Below are positions 11,101-22,114 of a stretch of DNA of 64,000 nucleotides, piece after piece (within the stretch, counting starts at the first letter, position 1; every line of letters begins with the position of its first letter). Below the pieces are notes generated by a model. It was not told the origin of the DNA and made no database searches. It saw only the letters and a program-made list of their open reading frames with translations. Origin of the DNA: Angiostrongylus vasorum (lineage: Eukaryota; Nematoda; Chromadorea; Rhabditida; Metastrongylidae). The position numbers and the translations under genes are program-made. The stretch is from NCBI GenBank assembly GCA_018806985.1, contig JADANN010000098.1, positions 682,001 to 746,000 of the forward strand, given 5' to 3'.

Positions 11101-14100
11101 CATGTTGATTAGATGCTGTTCACAAATTTCTTCACTGGTAAAATAATGTTTATGAACAGTTCTATAAATATCTTCTATTTAAATAAATGGCTTACAGTTA
11201 CCTTGAAAACTAAGGAAGGATTCCTCATTCTGTCTGGTACGCTTTCAATAGAATTTTAATATCCATACAAGTGCAACAATAAAGCTCTCTATCATCACTT
11301 GAAACATTTCTCATTACTTTTATCCATCTAGTCTACCACTTTACATGGGAAAAAAAATTGTTAAAAAGATGAGAATCGATTGGTTACGGAAATAGTGGTA
11401 AGCACGTGCCGGCAGCTGAAGGCCTACTAGTTGCTCCACTTTTGCGTCCTACCGCATTCGCTGTGCGTTTACAGCTTAATTAAACGTGGAACGCCAGTGC
11501 TTTTATAGACCAGATGGCGTCTGTACGACTTCGGATGCTCTAAGCTGGTAGGTAGTATACACTGTGATAGTTCCGCCGTTTCTGGAGGCATCCTATTTGC
11601 CAACGACACGACAAGGGTTACGAAAGACAACGTCATATTTTGTGAAGGCATCTTATTTAACAACGAAAAAGGTTGAAAAGTGTAGCGTCATACAATAGAT
11701 CTAATCCATTTAGTGGCGTACTAGTTATACACATTTTCATCATACTGACAGTAAGAACATGGGACTGGAAGAGTTGTCGTTCGCTGGTGAATCCGGTTTC
11801 AAATCAATGAAATGGTTGTAAATTAAGCAACTCATAGCAAATTTAATGTAGCCTTGTGTTGTCATTTAAACAGCCAACTTCAATGGGTATAAATCTGTGG
11901 AGCTAAGATTTACGACTTCGCATGGCTTATTTGAAGTTGGTTAGGAGGCTTTTAGAAACGAAGCACGGATAAACCTAAGGTCTTGAAGTAAATAGCACAA
12001 TGCCAGAAATGAGTAGTGGAAACCATATAAGTCATTATAGGCGTCCCTCTTCACCCATTGACGACTGTGTGGCAAAAAAAATTTGTTTTCTAATATAATA
12101 GAAAAACTCTATAGCAGAGCAACAACTTCCATTGCTTTTGGGCGGATCGATCGATGGTAATCTTCACAGTAAAGAACTGTTGTACTTTCTTCACCAACTG
12201 CCGTCCAAAGGAAACCATCGGATTATCAGAACTCTGTGCATTCTAGCTTGAATGATTTTCGAAATAACACTGAATATGCTTGGTATTGCTCCTACGTGAA
12301 AACTGATGGGTATAAGGGCGCTGTCGAGCAAAGAAGGTTATGGTCGAGTCACCCACAATAGCACGGCAGATAAGTAGTCTGCACTGAACAATCCTGACGT
12401 TTACATACTGTGCTACAAAGCTACTAAAAAACTTCATTTTAAACTTACTTAAGTATTTATGAGTACATTTTTTCAGATATCCGAAGTTAAAAGATTTCAG
12501 AGTTAAGATTTCTACGAACTCACTCATCTTTAAGATCTTCTATTCTTAATCAGTACAAGCCGAGTTTCTGACACGTTTATTTTGAACTATAAAATATTCA
12601 GCGATTTAGTATATTTGCCGTATGAGCAGTATCGTGCCAGCTTATGGAGAAGCCCCAATGTTATTAGTAGGTTTTTGCAATAGCTGCTTCTTGTGACTTT
12701 AAGAAGAGAAAGAAACTCGGCTGGGGGGGGACCAAAATAATGCAGCTGATATTCGGCAACGGGTTACTGTAAAAAGGAAGTTTTAAGGAGGTGCAATAAA
12801 AAGTTATGTTGGATTTTTGGTATTCTATGTCTTTGTTTTAAAGGACCGAATTACCGTTCAACCGCTCAATGATATGTTTTGCTACTGAGTCGCCTTCAGA
12901 AAAAAAAGAGACTGTTTTGTCCCCCGAAAGATGAAGAAGGATTCGTAAAGAAATGATTTCGCCGATCAATATCTGAAACCACACAGATCGGTGTGGAAAA
13001 TGTGATCTTCTTGTGACATCAGAGTGTTGATAAAGAAAAAATAGATCTGTACTATTGTTGTGAGAAGTAGCAGCAGCCGAAAAAATCGAATATGAAAAAC
13101 TCCGAAGTGGAATGTAAATCAAGAAAGTCTCTGGACAGACAACGTGTTGGTGTCGGACGCGCAGAACGCGCAACTGGACCGAGCGCCCACTTCAAACGGC
13201 CGTGCCGATGATGCGCCCATGGTACGGTACTGTAGCTACAGTATCTACGAGACGGAGTAAAGTTGTGCCTGGTGGACACCACCACCACCTGCGTGACTTG
13301 TAGTGTCACCACAACAAGCAATGATTTTGGCAAGATTCCAGAGCGCGAAAGTAGGAAATGGGTTGCATTTTCCAATAGAACAATTCTGTCTAGGCTATTA
13401 CTAAACTGGTAGAAAAGTTGTGAAATCGTGTGTGGTAAAATGACTCAACATGGGACGTTTTTGACAGCCATATCGACGAATTGTGGCAGTTTCGTGACCA
13501 TCGTAAATGGTACGCACGCCGGCCGATATATCGATTCACCTGTTTGCTCGTCTCCCATTTCCAGTCGTCACATAGTTCGCTCCTCTTTACAGATTACCGG
13601 ATAACTGACGTTTGAAATTGCTATCGGGTCACACGGTGTTAGTTTCTGCTGGCTTTGCGTTCGTACAGTCTTCTGTGTACGAAATACAACAGAAATCGCG
13701 AATAGCAAGAGTTTTCTGAGACAACATGGATGGAATGAGAAACGAAGGTCATTCGCTTCTATTGTTTTCTTCTTAGCTATGTTACTTCTGGAATACTCTA
13801 CTGCTGTTGTAAGTTTCTGGTCAGAATTTGGTCCTATTTACAACTACTGCATTACTTCTGCCTATTTCAATTTTAGCAATATGATCTGAAATTTTTATGG
13901 CGATATGATGAAACAGCGAAGTTCCACTTTTTAAAAGTTTCTACGAAGTACCGTACTTAATCGGCATTGTGTCTTTTGTCTTCACCTTTTCCAAGGTTGT
14001 GCTTCCATTCTAATAACTAGAATTCCCTCCGTTTTATGACTACCTGACTACTTCACCATGTATTTGTCACTTTTCTTTTTAATGTTTCATTAATCATACT

Positions 14101-15731
14101 TATTTCCAATGATTTCACTTTCTACTAGTCCTAGCAAACTTTTTATTTGACAAGATGTTGACGATGTCTGGAAATTTTACGGCTTGCCTTCTATTGTAAG
14201 AAGTTATTTTAAGCAAGTCAAACACACCTGTAAGCCCAGGAATGTCCATCATGTGTTGCGCGTACGGTGCTGTAGCGAACGGATACTGCTGCCCGTACTG
14301 GTAGCCGGGCCACGTGATACCGGGATGATAGAACTCTGGCGGACACATCGGGTTCACTGCCGCTGACATCATATCAAATCCTAAACAAGAACTCCTTAAA
14401 ATACCAGCTAATAAAGGCCTAGACTTCTAACAATTCTGGGAAATCTTGCCCACCCATCCTTCTAATAAATGTCTGTGAAATAGTTCTTTTTAGGTATTAC
14501 GAAATGTTTCTGACACGTCAAACTGTGCTAGTGATTTTTGTAATCGTTTAGAAACAAATAAGTAGGTTTGATTTTCACTCATAGAAAGAGATAGATTCTA
14601 CTGAATCAAGCGAAATAAACTGCAGTTATTTGGTGACATCAGGTAGAGACATTGTTGGGCTTTTTAGCTTCAAAACATTAGTTAGTTCTTCCCCCCAGCC
14701 TTTCAACTTATTTGGTGAATATCCGGTAGACGATCACTTAGAAGAAAAAACCACAACTTAAGACAATGCAGCAAACGTCGTCGTTTTTATTTACAACCAA
14801 ATTAAAATAACTTTCCAAAAATCGATACCACTTGGTCCTGGTGGGAATTTGGCGCTGGCACCGGCGCCGTTGACGCCCTGCGCAGCGGCGAACGCCTTCT
14901 GCGCTGCCTGCCATTCGGGGTAACCGGTAGCATAGTTGTGTGTCATGTGGTTGACGGCTGTGCTAAACAGTTATGTTTAGTCATATCCTGTTCACTATTG
15001 ATCTATTTGTGGAGTTCATCCAGGAATAAAATGTTATGCTGACTATACCTGACAGTGTATATCAAAATCGTACGTTCTTAAGTTACACAAATATCACTCT
15101 GAGCTCGTTTTCTTCGTAGTTCTTACTTTCTTTTTCTAAAAATTGCTCTAACAACATGAAATCCATTTTTTTTGACTTGTCAATCAGACATCTACTGCTA
15201 TCTTTGCGTCAATTTTCGTTCATTATTTCATCAATCGTTTCTCGAACTCAACCTGGTTGGGACCACTGGCGGCGAAGCTTCACTATTACTGCGTTCCGAT
15301 TGCGCGTCACTGGTCGGTTGTGGAGGTTGCTGAGGCCAGAATGCACCAGCTGGAAAATTTCGGCCTGCTCCAGGGTTCAGATTGAAGCCGCTGTAAGTGA
15401 ATGTGTTCCCGAATAGAGTCATCGAGGTACGGTAGCTGTGACGACATTCTTAGGAAGATTAGAAATGGCGCGCGGCGAACAGCGAACGAGAACAGGCTTC
15501 GGAGTTCGGATCTCGTAGAGTTTGTAAACGCACACATATGCAAAAAGAACGACTCATAAATAAAGCAATTGCACAAGTTTCGATCATAAGCTATGGATAA
15601 CCACGAATAACCCCACAAGTGTACATATGTTAATAAGCATGATTGAGAATTAAGCATCATCCACTAGGCACTCAAAGCAAAACGAACCTGTTGTTCGGAC
15701 CGTTGTTCATCATCTGCATCACAGAAATCAT
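4935..15731 (-). CDS. nob-1: Posterior-group (Abd-B class) Hox protein, nob-1-like; 3' exon outside window
   Basis: Five exons, 15,688-15,731, 15,253-15,390, 14,829-14,962, 14,228-14,380 and 4,935-5,116, join with matching phases into 217 codons. The N-terminus is [11 protein letters not shown], a start I recall for C. elegans NOB-1. The middle is rich in P, G, Q and aromatic residues. The C-terminal part in view is the homeodomain up to Q50, with [31 protein letters not shown] and [15 protein letters not shown] just before it is the posterior-Hox tryptophan motif, as in Drosophila Abd-B. It would be a nuclear DNA-binding regulator of posterior identity. All donors are GT and acceptors AG. 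The exon with N51 is off the left edge. php-3 is the alternative assignment; class certainty is high. Confidence 0.9.
5117..6675. other. nob-1 intron 4, proximal part; tRNA-like scrap
   Basis: AT-rich intron. At about 5,395-5,480 there is a box B-like element (actggttcgaatctggcc) with no convincing box A, probably an old SINE head. I see no coding signal in the remainder. Confidence 0.4.
6680..6960 (-). mobile_element. SINE-B copy in nob-1 intron 4
   Basis: Minus orientation. The head (gcgcgtgtggagcagtgg) and its inverted partner around the box A region, the central module (cccgacc, ccaatttc, agacttgtctggga, about 6,825-6,865) and the tail ending in ctttatctttt match the copies at 52.6, 57.8 and 61.3 kb. 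I found no clear target duplication. Confidence 0.75.
6970..9000. other. nob-1 intron 4, no feature seen
   Basis: AT-rich, no open frame with recognisable content, no repeat family recognised. Confidence 0.4.
9003..9221 (-). pseudogene. LINE reverse-transcriptase scrap
   Basis: A minus-strand frame contains [14 protein letters not shown] followed by a ladder of residues ([15 protein letters not shown]) like the FADD box and following helix of CR1/jockey-type LINE reverse transcriptases. No neighbouring RT motifs survive. Intronic relative to nob-1. The call rests mainly on the FADD box. Confidence 0.45.
9225..13120. other. nob-1 intron 4, no supported feature
   Basis: Short minus frames at 9,958-10,146 and 11,469-11,663 begin with hydrophobic, signal-like stretches but lack ATG starts at the frame beginning and have no homologue I recognise. 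About 10,760-10,930 is locally GC-rich with several TACGGTAG-type octamers. Confidence 0.35.
13125..13345. promoter_or_regulatory. GC-rich block in nob-1 intron with a 16-bp palindrome
   Basis: This block stands out from its AT-rich surroundings. It contains the perfect palindrome TACTGTAGCTACAGTA (13,228-13,243) preceded by TACGGTAC, and CpG-rich flanks. A cis-regulatory role is only a guess from its position in a large Hox intron; an old repeat is equally possible. Confidence 0.25.
13350..14220. other. nob-1 intron 4, distal part; nothing seen
   Basis: AT-rich. No coding or repeat signal recognised. Confidence 0.4.
14228..14380 (-). CDS. nob-1: nob-1 exon 4
   Basis: Acceptor cttgtttag; donor ACAG|gtgtgt. 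Encodes [18 protein letters not shown] and [20 protein letters not shown]. Ends in phase 1 and joins the homeodomain exon across a 9.1-kb intron as G|AA (Glu). Confidence 0.9.
14829..14962 (-). CDS. nob-1: nob-1 exon 3
   Basis: Acceptor ctgtttag; donor AGTG|gtatcg. Encodes an Ala/Gly-rich linker with the aromatic motif [16 protein letters not shown]-rich compared with the flanking introns. Ends in phase 1 (G|GA). Confidence 0.85.
15253..15390 (-). CDS. nob-1: nob-1 exon 2
   Basis: Acceptor cacttacag at 15,391-15,399; donor CCAG|gttgag. Encodes a linker with [15 protein letters not shown] and a Ser/Glu-rich stretch. An in-frame ATG at 15,422, upstream of the acceptor, is a possible alternative start. 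Ends in phase 2 and joins exon 3 as AG|C. Confidence 0.85.
15688..15731 (-). CDS. nob-1: nob-1 exon 1
   Basis: ATG at 15,731, donor CAG|gttcgt, ends in phase 2 (AG of a Ser codon). Encodes [14 protein letters not shown]. Too short to appear as an open frame; found by phase matching to exon 2 (AG|C). Confidence 0.8.
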
Positions 15732-15794
15732 AGCATAGGTATTGGTTTGTGTGTGTAAAATGCCAGAAAAAATATCTAAAAATATTAACGTCAG

Positions 15795-15990
15795 TCAGTT
15801 CGCGGTTCTGGCTTACGGTAACGAGCGAAAAAACGAGTGACTATCATGTAAGACAGGTGAAACGAATGATCCGCGTGGTGTGGTGGTGAACGCGTTACTC
15901 CCCGGAAGGAACAATAGGGCGTTCGTTCCCCACCGCAGCCACCTGCGGTCCGGAGTTTTCCAAATATTTCAGCACCATTGAAGTTATCAT
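15795..15990 (+). mobile_element. Foldback-family arm just 5' of nob-1
   Basis: Carries the arm sequence gtggtgtggtggtgaacgcg, then cgttcgttccccaccgcagc and ccggagttttccaaatattt, as in the copies at 41.7, 47.3 and 59.1 kb. It lies within 260 bp of the nob-1 start codon, so it sits in the proximal promoter or 5' UTR region. Confidence 0.75.
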
Positions 15991-18765
15991 GGGAGAGCTC
16001 AAAAAAGGACAAAGACCACATCTGGCTACTATTAATATTGTCAAGACTGAAAGCTTTCAGCTAAATGTGGTGTCTTTGTTGCAGTACTAAGTAGTTGTGG
16101 CTGTTCGACGATTTTATATTTGTTCCACTCATGTTAAGATGCTCAATGGTGCTTTCCATAGGGCAATGTTATGAAAAAATCTTGATACCCGATTCACGTA
16201 CTTCCATCGATGCTTTTCGTCGCCTTTTCGTCACGATTTTTGATGAGTGATTTACTTCCGTCTAGTAGTTGTTCTTGTAAATGACTGTGAACAAGCGGGA
16301 GCATGGTGTGTTCCGGCCACCTGCGGACACTGTTTTGACAAGATCATTCCGTAATCCGTGTCATAAATAGAGGAATTGGGTGTTGGTACGACGTCGATGA
16401 CGACGCATCGCCGTGCCGACGAAGTTTTACGACCTCGGCGCACCAAATAATCGATCGATAGCTCGCCTTGGGCGACACGTCCACTTCGTAATGTGGGTGT
16501 TCTCCTACCAACCCCATGAGCCCATCGTGACTCGAGATTGTTTTGCCAAGTTTCCTATTCTCCAGCAAGAGACGAAAGAGATCATCTTTTGGAACGAAGC
16601 TAAACTGTAGCGCTGTTGGGGGAACCAAAATCAAAGACACCAGACGAGAATTTACCCGATACGACGTTAACTGTAACGCAAAAAGCTACGTAGTAAAGGA
16701 GTTTTGCAACAGATAACTGACATTTCTTGTTTTAGAACACCGGCGGCTCATAACAGAAACTGAGCTTGTTAAAACTGAATCGAGGATTTATTTGAAACAA
16801 TGGCTCCCCCTTTTTAGTTATGTACCTTTTGAACCTGAGGCAAAGGTTTACCGCCTGTCAAAAGTGTAGACAGGTTTTTCAAAGTTGTCGGAACTTATAT
16901 CCCTTCTTTTTTTCCAAAACGATATTTGTTGAAACGATTGAGTAAATAAGACCTTTGAGACCTTGCTGTTGCATTATTCTACAAAGATCTTGTATAACAA
17001 TAGCTTCTTTTTTCTGGACTACTCAGTTCACAACAATGTGTGTGTCAAAAAATTCAACAGTTCACAAATGAAACTCTTGCGTGAGAAGAATCCTGTATCT
17101 CATTTCATGGGGGTCTACTATCATAATCAACGTACACACCTACATCGAATCTCATCCAAAGAAAGAGCGAAAAGCAAAGGAGAAGCAAAATAACGCTGTA
17201 TGTACAATCCAAAATGCCGTTGTATGTAAGAATTTGTGAAGTCATGAAAAATAAGATCGGTTCAAAATGGCAAAACGCATAGGGAAACATCAAAGCGTTC
17301 CGTTGATTGATGGAATCCAATAACCGACCACGTAGCTCACTGGTGTAAATAACATCAAGTGCGAACGAAATAGTTCGAGAGCAAGTTTTACAGCCTCTTC
17401 CACCTTCCCAGCATTACAGTAACCGCGCATGATCGTCATCGACGAGACTCTTACAGAGTCGTCTACTTGCCAGTGTCACATAAAAACTATTGGCAAAAAC
17501 GCTCCAGAATTCAGATTAACGAGTTCGGAAGCAAAACTAGAAAGATTCGTAGCGAAAGTAATGGGGATAGGGCGATAGCACGTACTGCAGCAACATTCTG
17601 CACTACGAGGTTCGGGTTGACCTTAACAGATAAGAACCAATTGCAAAAGACAGCGTTAAACAAATGGTAAAAAGGACGGAGTTTTCCTATGAGCTCTAGA
17701 TTTGGAGGGATAAAACCAAATCTCGTAGAGGTGAAAGAGAACGTTGCAGAGTTTTCAAAACAGTATTAAGAATTTAAGAACTAAAACCGGAGAAAAACAA
17801 GAACGATGGATGGATTTTGGTCATCTATTAATAGGTACAAAAACTCGTAAGACCACAGTGGTAACATTAGGTTAGCACAAGAACTTTATTATTTCAGCTT
17901 ACATTATAAATATTTCGTGAATTTCTTAAACTCATTAGCAACCAATACATGGGAAAAGCAGGAAACGCTTACAAGAAATCCTATTGTTGTTCGAGTCAGC
18001 AGATGTACAATAATTTTCCGAGTGAAAGAAGACGACGCTAGGACTTTAGCAAGAGTAACCCACCAAGCCTTTGTTCTATTTGGGACAAATATACGAATTA
18101 TCAATATCGATAAAAATGGAGTGTCGCTTACTAGATTTGAACCAAACCTTCCTAGTAAACTTCCGACTAGGTGGTTTCAAACAAAATACAAGTTAACTGT
18201 GGCTGCTCAAGAAATCCTACACTAACTTCTAGCTCTCAACAAGCTCGCTACGAAGTGTAGGGTAAATAAGAAAACGTAAGGATTAATTAATCAATACCTT
18301 CTTGGATTATCAAACTAAGCTACAAGTAATTCAAATCATTGATGAGATATTCTTGTTTTAAAACTTTGACGTAAAATATTCTACTTTATTATAGGCATTT
18401 TTTTTCGGTAACCTCACTCTAAATGGATGGTTGCAGTTTATTGACGTGGGCCATATAAACGGGATGCGATCGAAATGAATTTGATACGTTTAGACACTCA
18501 ACGACATCTAAAATTCTGTTATACCCAGACGATCAGAGTTTATGGAGGTGTTTGTTTGTGTATATACTAAACGGTTGTTAACGAAAGCCGTAACCATGCT
18601 TAATAGTCATTGCTCGTAGGAGAAAGGATGGCCCCCTAGCTCTGTAGACCCCATACAAACACGCAAAACAACACCACTCTTCCTTCGTGTTCGATACTCG
18701 GGCCGAATAGCCATACAATAAAGCGCCAATAACAAAGTAAAATGGATAGTTAAAAAGTTTTATAA
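15991..18765. other. Upstream of nob-1, no supported gene
   Basis: Several 60-100-codon frames occur on both strands but without splice signals or recognisable domains. A PLE-end-like phrase (accttcttggattatcaaac) lies near 18,296. Confidence 0.35.
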
Positions 18766-18769
18766 GGCC

Positions 18770-18915
18770 GCGCGAGGAGCTACGAGCGCCAGTGTGGCAG
18801 CGTTTCGCCGCTGATCCCGTCCCGGGTTCCGCCCACCGGCTACCGTATCGAACCAATCAGCGCGCACCGCCCGCTGGGAGTGCAGCCTTGTCATCGCCCA
18901 GGACAGCCTCGCAAA
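18770..18915. promoter_or_regulatory. GC-rich island with CCAAT box
   Basis: A GC-rich island in AT-rich DNA, containing aaccaatcagcgcgc and several CpGs, about 3 kb upstream of the nob-1 ATG. A minus frame (18,578-18,856) with a hydrophobic stretch crosses it. Could be a distal promoter or enhancer, or an old tRNA-like repeat (cccgggttccgcccacc is box B-like). Confidence 0.25.
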
Positions 18916-19134
18916 CATTCATCTACGTACCACACATTTGGCTAATGTTGATGCATTTCAGAAGATTTACGTGAAACCTGCATTAGATTGATATTGATTC
19001 TCCGGATTGTCGGAAACCTCTTCAGGTTTTCAATGAATTGATCGCTGCTAATACATTTTCAAGTTTAATTTTTCACTCCTAACACTCTTAGATGACTGAG
19101 GACTTCTTGCAACCTCATTTTCTTCTGGGTCTTT

Positions 19135-19201
19135 GCAAACGTAAATGGTTATCGAAAAAGAGCTTGCAAACGTAAATGGTTGTTGAAAAGAGCTAGCAAA
19201 C
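19135..19201. repeat. Short tandem repeat, about 31-bp unit, two copies
   Basis: gcaaacgtaaatggtt...aaaagagct occurs twice (19,135-19,165 and 19,166-19,195), followed by the start of a third unit (gcaaac). Confidence 0.8.
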
Positions 19202-19624
19202 TTCATGTCGTAGTCAGTGACCTGGAGCTGTTTACTTTCCAGGGAGAAAGAAATCCAAGTAATACGAGCTCTGACATTTCGAACATCGTGAGGCGCGGAT
19301 GTGTCTATGGTGTGATGGCCTGGTTTATGGGCGATGCGTAAGGATCGTAACCTTCAGTCGGGAAAAAACGTACTGAATTAATGCAGATCATCATTTTGGT
19401 TCAGTGTCCTTTCTTTTTTCTGTATGTTTGTTTGTAACTTCTGCAAAATGATAAGTTTTCCTTGAGCCATAACGTAAGCCTTTATGTATTGCTAAGAAAT
19501 TTGACTAAGGTCGAACTGCACATAAAACAGCGAATGAAGCCAGCAAAAGTCGCCACAGAATGATTACGAAGAAAATGTTTTGAAATATTGCTGTTCCACT
19601 ATTCACTAAGAAACAGGATAGAAA

Positions 19625-19740
19625 GGGGATCGTGGTGCAGTGCAGTGAGACGCGCGGCGACGCGCACGCTGTACCCCGTTCGGTCTATCCCTGCTAGGCG
19701 ACCGTTGCTATCCCACCCGTTGTTGTCCACCATTAAATAA
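19625..19740 (+). mobile_element. GC-rich tRNA-like block
   Basis: tggtgcagtgcagtgag resembles box A, and ccgttcggtctatcc resembles box B about 40 bp later. No tail or target duplication recognised. Probably an old SINE head. Confidence 0.35.
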
Positions 19741-19744
19741 GTTC

Positions 19745-20780
19745 GGAAAATTTATTTTCTCTCTTAACATAACTCATTATATTATCGTAAAAGTCGCCGC
19801 TATTCCTAAGTGGATTTCACTGCTAAATTGTAAAAAATGTTGGTTCTACTCGATAACACTCAATTGATTGAGCAACGACAGCTACATTCTTTTACTCCTC
19901 TTTACTATTCAAAATTTAAATGACAACTTTTGGCATTTCATGCAAGTTATTGCAGTTTTTTTTATCTGTTTTGCTATCCTGAGACTCTCACCTATGCAAA
20001 TGGTTCCGTTCATGCATCGGATGGAATGCAAATAAATATTATGCGATCTCTCTTCTGCATTGGCATGTCGATTTTCGGTCTTCCATGGAATCCAGACACA
20101 ACCGACAAGGGTGTTCCCAAACACAGACAAACAGCCATCCACATGGATCAGAGTATATTTGGTGCCTTACGACCAGGATTTTTTCAGCACAGCGAAGAAT
20201 CCCGGGATTAGTCGACCAACCTCACAAATCGAATCCCTACTACTCAATAAATCTTTTTCAACAGCGAGTGTGAGAAACTTGAGGAATGGGAATACTTAAT
20301 GCTTCACTTGTTAAAAAACAAACTAGTCGTTCTACGGCTTGCTCTGTTAAAAAGTTATGGATTTAGTAAAAAAACCTTCTAATTCCAGAAATCGAAATTT
20401 CTACCGTTTTCATCTACCCAAGAGGAATCTAAATTACTTTCAAAGTAAGTAATTAGCTCGGCTTTACAACGGTTAGTTGACAGCAGACAGAGCGCAATCC
20501 ACATCTGGCATTCCCAAACTCATGGACAGTCTCCTGGATTTCGTTCTCTCAGTAATCACCCTTCCCCCTCCCCTTCCTCTCGCTCCCCCCTCTCCAAAAA
20601 AAAACAGAAAATTGGAAGGATTCTGACAGTGACGCTGTTCGATCCGTACAGAAGTGTTTTTTTTTAATGAAAAAGAGATTGGATACAGTAGATCTACATG
20701 GCAGCAAACGCATTGCAATTGGAGAATCGAATAAATTTACTAGTCGATGAAAACTATGAAGATTTTGCTGGTACATCTTG
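19745..20780. other. No supported gene; polypyrimidine tract
   Basis: A nearly pure C/T tract runs from about 20,557 to 20,597. Overlapping frames at 19,909-20,299 show no domain. Confidence 0.4.
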
Positions 20781-20784
20781 TAAC

Positions 20785-20905
20785 AGTTTCCAGGATCGGC
20801 TTTCTATTAAACTCGACATTGGAATATGAATACGTCGTTTTCTTCTTCATCAGTCAACCTCGCGATTGCTTAACAAGAAAAACGACTATAAAGAATATTG
20901 GCACT
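20785..20905 (-). mobile_element. PLE terminal fragment
   Basis: tttccaggatcggctttcta, ttaaactcgacattgg, cgtcgttttcttc and cgcgattgcttaacaag repeat in the same order as the outer end of the 47.8-49.2 kb and 62.9-63.3 kb PLE copies. No coding or hammerhead portion remains. Confidence 0.7.
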
Positions 20906-20909
20906 GTTT

Positions 20910-21825
20910 AGCAGAATGTGTTCTGTACAAAAATCGTGCTAGTAGAGCCCTTGAACTGTTAACTGTCAGCGAAGAGTAGGAGTTCGGAGTAAGTAGTAGC
21001 GTTAACACAAAGAGATATAGATATTTCGCAAAAACTTCACGCTATATTTAAAAGAATATGGCTAAAACCTAGAGCTAGTTAGACAGAGGGAAGGAAATCG
21101 AAAATCTGAAGATGGCGTTTTGGATTCGAGTGATGGTCCATTCAAACTGTGCTTTCAATGTCTAGTTTGAACGGATATGATAGCGATTCGGGAACAAAAG
21201 TGCTTTGAATCACCACTGAGAGAACTGACAGCAGGTGTGATAAGTGTGCACTTAGCCGCGTAAGTTGATAGTCGACTCGGTTTGGTTGGTGTTTGTGTGT
21301 ATAGTAATGTAATCAAGATGCCCATATAAGATAGGAAAAATACTTTGCGGCTCTACAACTCAAAGACAATGCCGCGTCCGCAACACAGAAGCACACGCCT
21401 ACGGAACAATTTAATAGGATCATCAGATTAGATGAATCTTAGCACCTGGTGCCACTTGCATACTTACATCAACATCTCATGCTCACTGTTTTATTGCTAA
21501 AGCTCATTCCCACCCAAAATGGATGGCTGGCGGGTAGCAGAAGTTATGGAAAGCAAATAGAGTGCTTAGACATTCATTGAACATCCAGAAGTTCATAAAA
21601 GAAAGACCCCAGTAGTCATAAAACTTTACGAAAATTAAAAAAAATAAGTCTGGAAACTTTGAAAGTAAGGGGATCCGTTCTTTTAAATGGTAGAATGTAC
21701 AAGGAAAAAAATGGGCAGATCAAATGAATCTTCTAGATAGATGGCGTCTTACGCACTTCGTTAATTTGGGATTGATGGTCCCAAGCACTGCACTGAATAC
21801 GATAAGGGCAGATAAATAGGAAAAA
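20910..21825. other. No recognisable feature
   Basis: No supported open frame and no known repeat. Contains polypurine stretches only. Confidence 0.35.
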
Positions 21826-21828
21826 GAT

Positions 21829-22114
21829 CTAGTGACTGCTTAGAAAACGTATTCCTATTTTCAGTCGTAGATGTCCCTGCGTGTAATCGGTCCAGTATGT
21901 TGAGTGGGGATCCTCAATGAAATCCCCAGTCTTCCCGGTTGCACGGTAAGGAGCAGACGTTTGGAAAAATGATGAATATCGCACCTCTCGTGCTGGCAAG
22001 AAACTGTTGACGTTGGTTGGGTATACTAATGTGTGAGTTGTTGAGTTCTGTCGAACTGAAAGTAGTGATTCTTTGTCGCTGGAAGCAATAAACCCTCTCA
22101 CATGCATTTCACTG
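21829..22114 (-). CDS. Candidate terminal exon of an unknown minus-strand gene
   Basis: The longest minus frame in this interval runs from 22,233 to a stop at 21,829. An acceptor (aaatccttgcag, plus coordinates 22,115-22,126) would start the exon at 22,114 with one base completing a codon, giving 95 codons. The product is polar and soluble-looking: SEMHVRGFIASSDKESLL, then NSTTHTLVYPTNVNSFLPAR, then PYRATGKTGDFIEDPHSTYW. No membrane segment and no domain I recognise. GC content is higher than in the flanks. No upstream exon was identified. Could also be a chance frame. Confidence 0.4.

Noticed and set aside
11469..11663. Small minus frame with a signal-like start ([12 protein letters not shown])
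   Set aside because: No processing sites, no homologue known to me, AT-rich context. Kept only as a note.
20557..20597. Polypyrimidine tract as a splice acceptor
   Set aside because: No coding frame follows it on either strand.
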